64,000 bases of DNA from UBA5072 sp963822145 (lineage in GTDB: Bacteria; Bacteroidota; Bacteroidia; Bacteroidales; UBA10428): positions 434,001-498,000 of the forward strand of contig CAWGGG010000001.1 of NCBI GenBank assembly GCA_963822145.1. The letters run 5' to 3'. A program made the translations under genes and the position numbers. Below the pieces are notes generated by a model. The model was given only the letters and a program-made list of their open reading frames with translations. It had not been told where the DNA came from and made no database searches. Of this stretch, positions 51,930 through 60,142 are shown piece after piece (position 1 is the stretch's first letter; every line of letters starts with the position of its first letter).

Positions 51930-52733
51930 TCAACCTCTCTTCCCGGGTATGTAGAAATCTTCCGCAGTTAGTTTACACTTTCTGGCCACCTCTTTGCAAT
52001 ACACCAATCGCCCGGCATTGGGTGTCCGCGAGTCGGATCCGAAGGTGAATTTTAGTCCCTGTTCCTTTGCCATCAGGATGAATTTTTCATGGGGTGTATG
52101 GGCCATGTCGTTTATCTCAATGGCAATATTTCTGGCTTTTGCTGCTGAAATAATCTGTTTCATCCGTTTTTCGGTCCAGAGCGTATAATAATCACGGGCA
52201 ATACAAACCGGCAGGAAAAGCGGCCATCCGAAAATTGTGATGGGTTCCTTATTCAGGACATTGAGGCTGTGCTCCATGTATTTCTCCATAAACGCTTCCG
52301 TGTCCTCCACATAAGTTTCCAGCTGCCAGATTCGCTGAAACTGCCCATCACCCAGGGGGATGGTCTGAGGATCCATCAGCACATAGTCGAGCTGTGCCAG
52401 GATCTCAGGGGAAAATTTCTTATCCCAGCCGGTGATCATGGGTTGCAGGCCCACATATACCGGATATTGCCTGAGTTTTTCAATATATTTTTTCAGATCG
52501 GCATCATTTCTGATCGCCCATTCGGCAGGGTGTTCCACAATTCCGAATTTCACCTTGCGTTCTTCGGCGATCTTCATGATCTGATCCATGGTAAACTGGT
52601 CAGTGGTGTGGACATGCAAATCCATCACCGGAAAAGGATCATCAGCAGGCATGCTGATATTGCCAAGCAGTGGTGATGCTGCCATCATGCCGGCTGCCAG
52701 GCCTGTGTTTTTTAAAAAGGTACGTCTTTTCAT
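51930..52733 (-). CDS. Exported PHP-domain metallohydrolase (Tat leader)
   Basis: The 267-residue protein starts MKRRTFLKNTGLAAGMM, a twin-arginine leader, followed by a PHP-type metal fold. The His motif is VMDLHVHTTDQF, then FGIVEHPAEW, EINDMAH and TFGSDSRTPNAGR (Asp). PHP enzymes are phosphatases or esterases, and an exported one probably acts on a sugar- or phosphate-linked substrate. The gene is followed by the GH36-like gene after 46 bases. Confidence 0.82.
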   Translation of the reverse strand: MKRRTFLKNTGLAAGMMAASPLLGNISMPADDPFPVMDLHVHTTDQFTMDQIMKIAEERKVKFGIVEHPAEWAIRNDADLKKYIEKLRQYPVYVGLQPMITGWDKKFSPEILAQLDYVLMDPQTIPLGDGQFQRIWQLETYVEDTEAFMEKYMEHSLNVLNKEPITIFGWPLFLPVCIARDYYTLWTEKRMKQIISAAKARNIAIEINDMAHTPHEKFILMAKEQGLKFTFGSDSRTPNAGRLVYCKEVARKCKLTAEDFYIPGKRG

Positions 52734-52788
52734 GGTTGCATTATAATGTTGGAATACTAAAATTACTCAATTTATGCGGAAGGAAGGG

Positions 52789-53337
52789 CTAAAAAATAAA
52801 AGGAATAAACATCCTGGACCGTGCCATATAATCGCGGTATCTGTTTCCGAAATAGGCCAGGCATTCTCTTTCATCAAACCGTGAGGTCAGGTAGAGTAAA
52901 ACCGATGCAGCCAGGGTTACGATCAGGAGTTCCGGAGTGGTGTTCTTGAGGAATATCCCCCAGGCCAGGTAAAGCAGGGAGGCATAGAGCGGATGGCGGA
53001 TATATCGGTAGATTCCGGTATCGATGAGTTCGGTGGTCTTCTCGAAACCAAAGAGGGTCTTGTCCTCTCGCGACGTGCTGATTTTCCCGGTACGGGTAAA
53101 AACACGGATTCCGGTTATGACCAGGTAGGTTGCGATCAACAACAGCAGCCAGGACAGCAGCTGTTTTGGGCTTAAAGGATCCTCAAACCAGTGCTTCCAG
53201 TTGCTGATGGCCAGCCAAAGGATACCTTCCCAGGCGAAAAAGCGGTAAAATCCGTGGTTCCTGGCTGAGGAAAGGGAACGCCAGGAGGCCAGGATCACCG
53301 GAATGCTCAGAATACCGAACCAGAATAGTTTTGGCAT
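52789..53337 (-). CDS. ICMT/PEMT-like membrane methyltransferase family protein
   Basis: The 182-residue product has about five hydrophobic helices and the isoprenylcysteine carboxyl-methyltransferase-like pattern DTGIYRYIRHPLYASLLYLAW. A C-terminal SRFDERECLAYFGNRYRDYM follows, both parts of the SAM and lipid site. Bacterial members methylate lipids, such as phosphatidylethanolamine, or small acids. The role here is not clear. It lies 20 bases after the GNAT gene on the same strand. Confidence 0.82.
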   Translation of the reverse strand: MPKLFWFGILSIPVILASWRSLSSARNHGFYRFFAWEGILWLAISNWKHWFEDPLSPKQLLSWLLLLIATYLVITGIRVFTRTGKISTSREDKTLFGFEKTTELIDTGIYRYIRHPLYASLLYLAWGIFLKNTTPELLIVTLAASVLLYLTSRFDERECLAYFGNRYRDYMARSRMFIPFIF

Positions 53338-53357
53338 AGTTGTTAATAGTTAGGGGT

Positions 53358-54188
53358 TTACAATGGCAGCTTGTAATAAGGTAGCGTAAGCGTTGGATCA
53401 AAACCCAGCTTTTGAGCCAGAAGGTAAGAACCGGTATTTTCCAACCTGCACGACCAAACCGGTTCATAACCGTGGCTCAGGCAGTAATCAATGAGTGCGG
53501 CACAGGTATGCCGGGCCAGCCCTTTCCCCCTGTATTCCGGAACTGTCTCGATGCCCAGTTCCAGCTGTTTCCCTATTATATAAGCGGAATACGCGGATGA
53601 AACCGGATCCGGTCCCATTACCAGACTAAATCCAATTCCATGACCAAGGAAATCTTCAGCACTATCCCAGAAAAATTGGGGGACGACACTGCCCTTCATT
53701 TTCCTGAAAAGACCTCCATCCATCCTGACAATCTCATACTTTCCGGGATTCAGGGTCTGTCTGAATCTGTGGTATTTTTGAGGATTGAATTTAAAATTGA
53801 CGCGGGTGTGCAACTCAATCCTTTTAACGTTATCTCCCGCATGGTTTGATCCGGCCGAAACAAGCCTGTCACCGAGCAAAGCAGCAAGCAGCTCATTCCA
53901 GGCCTCAGGAAAGGCCTGCAGCCATTCTTCTTTAATCCGTTCCTGGTTTTTATTGAGGAAGTAATCCAGCAACCGGAGGTTAAAACGATCATTCCCGGTA
54001 TCTCCGAAAAGCAGCGACATACCATAAGGGTGCACAATATAGAAACTGCTGGCATGGGATGTCTGGTCTGCATATACTTTCCCGGTCACATGGCCCTCAA
54101 TTACCGATAAAGCAAAGAGATTGTTGACAGATACCTTACGGAGCGAATCCCTTACCTGATCGTATTGATTTTTTTCCAGCAGAACCAT
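53358..54188 (-). CDS. GNAT acetyltransferase
   Basis: The roughly 276-residue protein has an N-terminal domain that I do not recognise and a C-terminal GNAT fold. The acetyl-CoA loop is GIETVPEYRGKGLARHTCAA, and VWSCRLENTGSYLLAQKLGF gives the last strands and helix. The layout is like the ZmaR-type GNAT group. The acceptor is unknown. The frame extends to 54281; the ATG at 54188 (MVLLEKNQYDQ) is chosen because the extra residues look non-coding. It is divergent from ftcD. Confidence 0.82.
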   Translation of the reverse strand: MVLLEKNQYDQVRDSLRKVSVNNLFALSVIEGHVTGKVYADQTSHASSFYIVHPYGMSLLFGDTGNDRFNLRLLDYFLNKNQERIKEEWLQAFPEAWNELLAALLGDRLVSAGSNHAGDNVKRIELHTRVNFKFNPQKYHRFRQTLNPGKYEIVRMDGGLFRKMKGSVVPQFFWDSAEDFLGHGIGFSLVMGPDPVSSAYSAYIIGKQLELGIETVPEYRGKGLARHTCAALIDYCLSHGYEPVWSCRLENTGSYLLAQKLGFDPTLTLPYYKLPL

Positions 54189-54319
54189 GACGGCAAAATT
54201 TATTACAGTTCTCCATGAAGTTAGCGGCCTATTACCAGTAAAAGTATAACTTAACTCATAGCTGCACAATAAATAAAACAATAACTTTATTCACTCATAC
54301 AACATAATTCATTCTTTAA

Positions 54320-56014
54320 ATGAACCAAATCATCGAATGTGTTCCCAATTTCAGCGAGGGGCGCGATATGCAGGTGATCGGCCAGATCACGGCGGAAATT
54401 GAAAAGGTGGATGGCGTTAGATTGTTGGATATAGATCCCGGCAAGGCCACCAACCGTACTGTGGTGACCTTTGTCGGAGCACCTGAAGCAGTGTGTGAGG
54501 CAGCCTTCCGGGCTGCCAGAAAGGCGGCCGAGCTTATCGATATGAACAGGCACAAAGGCGCTCATCCGCGTTTCGGCGCCACCGATGTATGTCCCCTGAT
54601 ACCGGTGGCCAATATAACCATGGAAGAGGTTGTTGTTTATGCACGCAAACTGGCGCACCGCCTGGGAGAGGAGTTGCATATACCCGTCTATTGCTATGAA
54701 TTTGCAGCTTCCGAAGAGAAACGCAGAAACCTGGCCAACTGCCGGCAGGGGGAATATGAAGGACTGGCCAAAAAGATCGCTTCACCTGAATGGAAACCAG
54801 ATTATGGCCCGGATGCATGGGACAGCCGTGTTGCTTTCACAGGGGCAACTGCCGTGGGTGCGCGTAACTTTTTAATAGCTTATAATGTTAACCTCAATAC
54901 AACTTCTGTTCGAAGGGCCAATGCCGTTGCCTATGATATTCGTGAGAAAGGGCGTATCAAAAGGGAAGGTGATCCCATTACCGGTAAAATAGTCCGTGAT
55001 GCCACAGGAGAACCGGTGTATGAACCTGGTCTGCTCAAAGCGGTTAAGGCTATCGGCTGGTATATTGATGAATACGGTATTGCCCAGATCTCCATCAACC
55101 TCACCGACCTGTCGGTTTCTCCCCTGCATCAGGTATTTGATACTGCCTGTGAACGCGCTTCAGCCAGGGGCATGCGGGTTACCGGATCGGAACTGGTGGG
55201 CATGGTGCCCCTCAGCGCCATGCTGGAGGCCGGCCGGTATTTCCTGCACAAGCAAAACCGCTCCACAGGAATACCGGAAAAGGAGATTATCAAGATCGCG
55301 GTTAAATCACTTGGACTGGATGATCTTGCACCCTTTGACCCGGAAAAGAAGATCATCGAATACCTGCTGGTGGAAAAAACGGGCAAAAGGCTGGTGGACA
55401 TGACAGTTGCCGGCTTTGCCGAAGAAACAGCCTCGGAATCGCCTGCTCCCGGCGGAGGTTCCATTTCAGCCTACCTGGGTGCGCTGGGTGTTTCCCTGGC
55501 AACCATGGTGGCCAACCTGTCATCGCACAAGGCCGGGTGGGACAATCGTTGGAAGGAGTTTTCCGAGCAAGCTGAAAAAGGGATGGCCATTCAGAAAGAC
55601 CTGCTGCAACTGGTGGATGAAGATACCAATGCCTTTAATCGCGTGATGGACGCCCTGGGATTGCCAAAAGCCACGGAACAGGAAAAGGCCGAACGGAACA
55701 AGGCACTACAGGATGCTACCCGTTATGCCACAGAAGTTCCGTTAAAGGTAATGAAACGCGCCAGCGATGCCTTTTCATTGATCAGGGCCATGGCCGAGAC
55801 AGGCAATCCGAACTCGGTTTCCGATGCCGGTGTAGGAGCGCTGTGTGTACGCAGTGCAGTATTGGGTGCCTTCCTGAATGTGAAGATCAATGCGGCGGGA
55901 CTGGAGGACAAGGAGTATGCGGGGGAAGTGATGACAGAAGGCGGGAGGATAGCCAAGGAAGCAATGAATGCGGAGAATGAAATACTTCGGATAGTAGATA
56001 GCAAAATCGTTTGA
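54320..56014 (+). CDS. ftcD: Bifunctional glutamate formimidoyltransferase / formimidoyl-THF cyclodeaminase
   Basis: FtcD finishes histidine breakdown, moving the formimino group of formiminoglutamate to tetrahydrofolate and then releasing ammonia. The transferase part (1-330) has IIECVPNFSEGRD and HKGAHPRFGATDVCPLIP with the catalytic His (about residue 79). The cyclodeaminase part starts near 360, with ETASESPAPGGGSISAYLGAL and NPNSVSDAGVGALCVRSA. The 564 residues match the fused form. The other hut genes lie 4-9 kb away on the opposite strand. It ends 185 bases before the cupin gene. Confidence 0.94.
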   Translation: MNQIIECVPNFSEGRDMQVIGQITAEIEKVDGVRLLDIDPGKATNRTVVTFVGAPEAVCEAAFRAARKAAELIDMNRHKGAHPRFGATDVCPLIPVANITMEEVVVYARKLAHRLGEELHIPVYCYEFAASEEKRRNLANCRQGEYEGLAKKIASPEWKPDYGPDAWDSRVAFTGATAVGARNFLIAYNVNLNTTSVRRANAVAYDIREKGRIKREGDPITGKIVRDATGEPVYEPGLLKAVKAIGWYIDEYGIAQISINLTDLSVSPLHQVFDTACERASARGMRVTGSELVGMVPLSAMLEAGRYFLHKQNRSTGIPEKEIIKIAVKSLGLDDLAPFDPEKKIIEYLLVEKTGKRLVDMTVAGFAEETASESPAPGGGSISAYLGALGVSLATMVANLSSHKAGWDNRWKEFSEQAEKGMAIQKDLLQLVDEDTNAFNRVMDALGLPKATEQEKAERNKALQDATRYATEVPLKVMKRASDAFSLIRAMAETGNPNSVSDAGVGALCVRSAVLGAFLNVKINAAGLEDKEYAGEVMTEGGRIAKEAMNAENEILRIVDSKIV

Positions 56015-56028
56015 ACCAATGACTCGAC

Positions 56029-56073
56029 CAACCTTGCTCCGCCATAACTTCCAAGCGAAGGCGATGCAGGGGA
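56029..56073. repeat. Possible REP-like palindrome fragment
   Basis: Soon after the ftcD stop lies CTTGCTCCGCCATAAC with CAAGCGAAGGCGATGC downstream. The CCGCC and GGCG parts can pair imperfectly. It resembles, from memory, short GCGAAG/CCGCC palindromes scattered in many Bacteroidota genomes. Only one copy is in the window. Confidence 0.3.
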
Positions 56074-56199
56074 CATGAGTATATCCGGATTAAATATTTC
56101 TGAATCAGCAAGTTGTGATTCCGGATGCAGACAATGAACTTAATCCGGAACCGGGTGTTTAAGATATTAATACGTTCATATCCTAAATACCCAAAAGAA

Positions 56200-57237
56200 A
56201 TGAATCGAAGGAGCTTTATTACAACGACCCTTGTCGCAATGCCTGCACTGGCATTGGCAAGGACAGGTTTCACTTCCCAGGACAATTCAAAAGCTTTTGT
56301 GGTGCGTGATGGTGCTAGCCGGTTTGGGATTCCTACCCCTTTTTTAGGGGTAAATCCAAATGACCTGAAGGTTTCAACAAAGGATTCCGAAGGCCAGGTT
56401 TCTGCTTTTTACTATAAGGGGGTGCAGAAGGTAGGTCCCGGTTTGCATGCGCATCCCAATCAGGATGAAATATTTTATGTTCAGGAAGGAAAGTATGTTT
56501 TTCAATTGGGAAATGAGAAAACTCTGCTAGAAACAGGAGACCTGATCTTCCTGCCCCATAACATTCCGCATACCTGGGTGCAACTCACAGATGCAGGGCA
56601 AATGTATTACTTTTTGCAGCCTGCCGGAAAAATGGAGGAATTTTTTTTGAAAATGACTGAAGTAGGCGGGAAAGCCAGCGCTGAAGAAATGAACGAAATT
56701 GGCCTTGCGCATGGAATTCTGAATTTCGGCCCCCCGCTTTCTGCAAATGACCAACATGAACTGATTGAGGATCTTAGTAATGGATATGTGATCCGGTCAG
56801 GCAAAGGCCGTTTTGGTGAGACAACCCTGCTCAATGGGAAAAATCCGAATGATCTGAAGGTTTCAGGCAAGGATACCGGGGGTGCGCTATCTGTTTTTGA
56901 ATACTATGGCAGGGAACCAGGTGGGCCTCCTTTGCATGTTCATCCCCTGCAGGATGAGGTGTTTTATGTGACGGAGGGAGAATACGCTTTTCAATGTGCA
57001 CATGAACGCTTTTCACTGAAAACGGGTGACATGATTTTCCTTCCGAGAGGGGTGCCCCATGCCTTTGCGCAGCAAACTCCATTCGGAAAAATGCTATTTT
57101 TCTTTCAGCCTTCCGGAAAAATGGAGGACTTTTTCCGCACTATGGCGGGAATCTCCACCCCCCCGTCTGCGGAAGAAGGGGCGAGGATATTCCGAGATCA
57201 TGAAATGGAAATCGTTGGCCCCCCACTACAGCTGTAA
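56200..57237 (+). CDS. Exported double-cupin protein
   Basis: The 345-residue protein has a leader (NRRSFITTTLVAMPALALA, a weak twin-arginine form) and two cupin domains from an internal duplication. The first has GLHAHPNQDEIFYVQEGKY and LPHNIPHTWVQL, and the second PLHVHPLQDEVFYVTEGEY and LPRGVPHAFAQQ. Repeated pieces (NPNDLKVSTKD and NPNDLKVSGKD) show the duplication. Both cupins keep the metal-ligand His and Glu. It may be a dioxygenase or isomerase of the quercetinase kind, but the substrate is unknown. A longer frame from 56125 exists; the ATG at 56200 starts the leader. Confidence 0.83.
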   Translation: MNRRSFITTTLVAMPALALARTGFTSQDNSKAFVVRDGASRFGIPTPFLGVNPNDLKVSTKDSEGQVSAFYYKGVQKVGPGLHAHPNQDEIFYVQEGKYVFQLGNEKTLLETGDLIFLPHNIPHTWVQLTDAGQMYYFLQPAGKMEEFFLKMTEVGGKASAEEMNEIGLAHGILNFGPPLSANDQHELIEDLSNGYVIRSGKGRFGETTLLNGKNPNDLKVSGKDTGGALSVFEYYGREPGGPPLHVHPLQDEVFYVTEGEYAFQCAHERFSLKTGDMIFLPRGVPHAFAQQTPFGKMLFFFQPSGKMEDFFRTMAGISTPPSAEEGARIFRDHEMEIVGPPLQL

Positions 57238-57641
57238 ATAATTTGCCCTATAAACTACTTTTCATTAGTAAAACTCCACCGAGGCATTGCCGGTATATCG
57301 GCTTGACTCATGCAGCTTCCGTTTCCGGAACAGATAATTCCGCCACCCTTGCCTGGGCTAGTGGATGAATATATAAGCGCCTTTAAAAGTGTGATGGGGG
57401 GAGGGGGTGATGGGGAGAAACCTCTCCCACTCTCCCTCTCATTCATTTCCCTCCCTTCTAAACCATCTCCGGCCCGGTTTCCCGCTCTGGATGAATTATT
57501 TACCGTTGACCCGGTGCCTTGAAATAATGCGGCTGTTCTGACCATGCCCTCCCCGAATGTGTATGTTCGTAAGTTCCATTAAAATATTCAACTATATGAC
57601 TTTAATCATGTAAGGAAAACTATTAGTTACAATTTTCACAT
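57238..57641. other. Intergenic stretch without a supported gene
   Basis: Between the cupin gene and the next lipoprotein lie about 480 bases. They include a G-rich run at about 57391-57420 and C/T-rich blocks to 57465. Both strands have open frames of 70-100 codons here, but their proteins are low-complexity Pro, Gly and Ser-rich, with no motif I know, so I do not call a gene. The stretch may be a relic of lost DNA. Confidence 0.5.
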
Positions 57642-57676
57642 TAACTTTGTGTCTGCGAAACCTTCGCAATTTTTTT
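57642..57676 (+). promoter_or_regulatory. Promoter and small leader hairpin of the lipoprotein gene at 57717
   Basis: TAACTTTG (57642-57649) fits the -7 element, though no good TTG is seen upstream. Just after the expected start, GCGAA (57655-57659) and TTCGC (57663-57667) can pair, and a T tract follows at 57670-57676. This may be a weak attenuator or a stabilising 5' hairpin. Confidence 0.4.
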
Positions 57677-57716
57677 AACCTTACTATTTACCAGTATTTA
57701 CCTAAATCGCTTAAAA

Positions 57717-58733
57717 ATGAGACCTGTATTAAAATTTCTAGTTACAGTCTTCGTGGCTTTGGCATTCATCTCCTGCAGCAAGGATGATTCATCTTTTAAA
57801 GGCCAGTCTTCCGGTTTGAAAACGACTATTGTTACTTGCGGCGAACAGACCTGGACGCTTTGGGCCGGACAGACAATCAATGCCGGGACGCTGACCGTTT
57901 CAAACGATGAAACGAACCTTTACGTGGCCTATACCACCACAGGGGTTTTTGGGACCCTTCATCTCTGGGTAGGCATGGATATGACGCTGCTGCCAAAGAA
58001 CAGTCAGGGCACACCCGTTCCTGGCCAGTTTCCCTACATATATGATGCAACAGGTCTCACCACCTACACCTTTACGATACCCCTCATAGATATTCCTTTT
58101 TATAAAAAATGTGGCGATAAAATCTATGTTGTTGCCCATGCAGAAGTTACTCTTGATGGCAACAATGAAACAGCCTTTGGCGGTGACATTGAAGGAACCG
58201 GCACGGCACGTTGGTATTATTATGCCGAGTATACGGTAGCTTGCTGCGATACGCCTCCTCCCCCGCCCACGGTTAAATACGGGACGGCCTTTGCAAAAGG
58301 CGGCTATGTATTTGTTACCGAAAAGAAGGCAAATCCTGAAAATCTTCCCAGTCTTAACCTTATCAGAAATCGGTGGGGCTGGGCTATTAATTTTACTGCT
58401 CCTGGAATTTACACTTTTAATATTTGGAGCGGCGCAGGGCTGAACAATACAAGCAAGGCAATTCTGGTTGGTACGGCCACCATTGACTTCCAGGGCGCAT
58501 TCGCCAGCGTTAGCTATGATTTATCTGACTCTTACAGCCTGGAAGAAATCCATATTTACGCCGGTGATTTTAAGCCGACCACTGTGGCGCCGGGACAGTA
58601 CGGAATTACAGAGTATTTTGATCCCAAGCAAAATGTATTTTCGACCCTTGTTAATGTTTCCGATTCAAACGGTGACGGGGTATGGTTCATATTGCACGCT
58701 GTTGTATGGGGACCTTCCCTTCTGGGTGTCTAA
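57717..58733 (+). CDS. Lipoprotein with two related beta-sandwich parts, unknown
   Basis: The 338-residue protein starts with a lipoprotein leader (LVTVFVALAFISC) and then a part with WTLWAGQTINAGTLTVSND and FGTLHLWVGMDM. Around residue 180 a Pro-rich linker (TPPPPPTVKYG) leads to a second part with YTFNIWSGAGLNNTSKAIL and SYSLEEIHIYAGDF. The second has the same order of Trp, Gly and strand patterns as the first, so a duplication is likely. I do not recognise the family. It has its own promoter and a strong terminator. Confidence 0.7.
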   Translation: MRPVLKFLVTVFVALAFISCSKDDSSFKGQSSGLKTTIVTCGEQTWTLWAGQTINAGTLTVSNDETNLYVAYTTTGVFGTLHLWVGMDMTLLPKNSQGTPVPGQFPYIYDATGLTTYTFTIPLIDIPFYKKCGDKIYVVAHAEVTLDGNNETAFGGDIEGTGTARWYYYAEYTVACCDTPPPPPTVKYGTAFAKGGYVFVTEKKANPENLPSLNLIRNRWGWAINFTAPGIYTFNIWSGAGLNNTSKAILVGTATIDFQGAFASVSYDLSDSYSLEEIHIYAGDFKPTTVAPGQYGITEYFDPKQNVFSTLVNVSDSNGDGVWFILHAVVWGPSLLGV

Positions 58734-58755
58734 CAGCCTTGATACTATAATATTG

Positions 58756-58790
58756 AAAAGGGTGTCCCCGAATCCGGGACACCCTTTTTT
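58756..58790 (+). terminator. Rho-independent terminator after the duplicated-domain lipoprotein
   Basis: AAAAGGGTGTCCC (58756-58768) pairs with GGGACACCCTTTT (58776-58788) over 13 bases around a 7-base loop, with a T run to 58790. The A tract on the left makes it usable from both sides. Confidence 0.9.
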
Positions 58791-58907
58791 AAGGGTATTG
58801 GCTCAACAATAAGTCATATCGGGTTCGTCTGTTCTAAGAATCCTCGAGCCAGGAACCGGGAATAACCATTTTCCCCCAATTTCCAGGTGCAAGGGACGCT
58901 TCAGCTT

Positions 58908-60142
58908 TTACCGGTTACCAATCACCATCTTTCCCCGTTTCCACACCCCTGCAGCCTTCATCCCGCCCTGATAGTAAAGGATCTCTCGGTAATCAGTGCA
59001 GGGAAAGGCCATAAAATCTGCCAGCATCCCTGCTTTCAGGATGCCCCGGTCTGACAGGCTGAGAGCTGGGCAGCCCTGCTGGTAATGGCAGCCAGCGTTT
59101 CCATCATGGTAAGTTTCTCATAGACACCGAGCACAGCAGCCTGCATCAGCAGGTCACCCATGGGGGCTGACCCGGGATTCCAGTCGGAGGCAATCACCAG
59201 GGAAGTTCCGGCATCCAGGGGTTTCCTTGCCGCTGCAAACGGGATTCCAAGACCCACAGATGCTCCCGGTAAGACTACGGGACAAACCCCTGTACCGCCA
59301 GCATCGCAATTCAACATCCGAACTGGCCTCCAGGTGATCCGCGCTCATCTGGCTGCAGATCAACAGCAACAGCCATTCCGCCCCGGCTAAACTGATCAGC
59401 ATGGACCACGGCGTCAAAACCTAACTTCCGGGCTGCAAAAAGGTAGAACCTGGCATCCTCCGGTGAGAATGCGCCCTCGTCCACATAGACATCCACCCGC
59501 CTGTCAGCTTATTTTCCCGTATACCGGGAAGCAATTCACCAGGATATATTGCAGGTACTCCCGTTCGCTTCCTGAGAAATCCTTCGGTTTGATATGCGCG
59601 GCCAGACAGGTCGGGACCAGGTCTGCTGCTGTCAGACGTTCCGGCATCACGGATGGCCTCCAGCATTTTAATTTCGTTAAGACATCAAATCCATACCCGC
59701 TTTTAACCTCCACTGTGGTAACCCCCTTAGCCAGCAGGGCATTTGCCCTGTCTGCCGTTAGATTCGACAGTACGGACTTTCCGGCTGCCCGCGTATGGGT
59801 TACGGTACTCCAGATTCCTCCGCCCTGTTGTGCGATTTCAAGGTAGCTTTTACCCGCAAGCCGCATGGCATAGTCTCCCGCTCTTGAGCCGGCCCAGCAG
59901 ATATGGGTATGACTATCCACCAATCCCGGCATGACCACCTGTTCTCCCTCAACCGGCTCCACCAAGGGTGTCAAGCTTTTCAGCTCCCGGAACGGGCCGA
60001 CGGCTTCTATTTTTTCACCCCTGACAAGAATGCCCGCATGAGCGATGATCTCCAGCTGGTCATCTGAAATCGGCCCTTTCAACGGAAGACCGTCCAGGGT
60101 GACAGCCTGGGTGAATGGACCGATGAGTCTGAGTTTATGCAT
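58908..60142 (-). pseudogene. hutI: Imidazolonepropionase HutI, broken by at least eight frameshifts
   Basis: HutI hydrolyses imidazolone propionate to formiminoglutamate. The first 155 residues are intact from the ATG at 60142 (starting MHKLRLIGPF), with VMPGLVDSHTHICWAG and EIAQQGGGIW. After that the frame changes near 59668, at 59624-59663, 59540, 59498, 59351, 59307, 59280 and 59066, mostly single-base losses in short runs. Pieces in the three frames still give a conserved protein: DLVPTCLAAHIKPKDF, VVHADQFSRGG, MSADHLEASSD, VVLPGASVGLGIPF and ASDWNPGSAPMGDL, then a full C-terminus to a TAA at 58908. The total length is right for an intact HutI of about 412 residues. The gene follows the TGA of hutU directly. 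Confidence 0.85.

Noticed and set aside
57255..57545. Frames of 70-96 codons on both strands in the 57238-57716 gap
   Set aside because: Both are low-complexity (Pro, Gly, Ser) without a recognisable motif, ribosome site or promoter; listed as an intergenic stretch.
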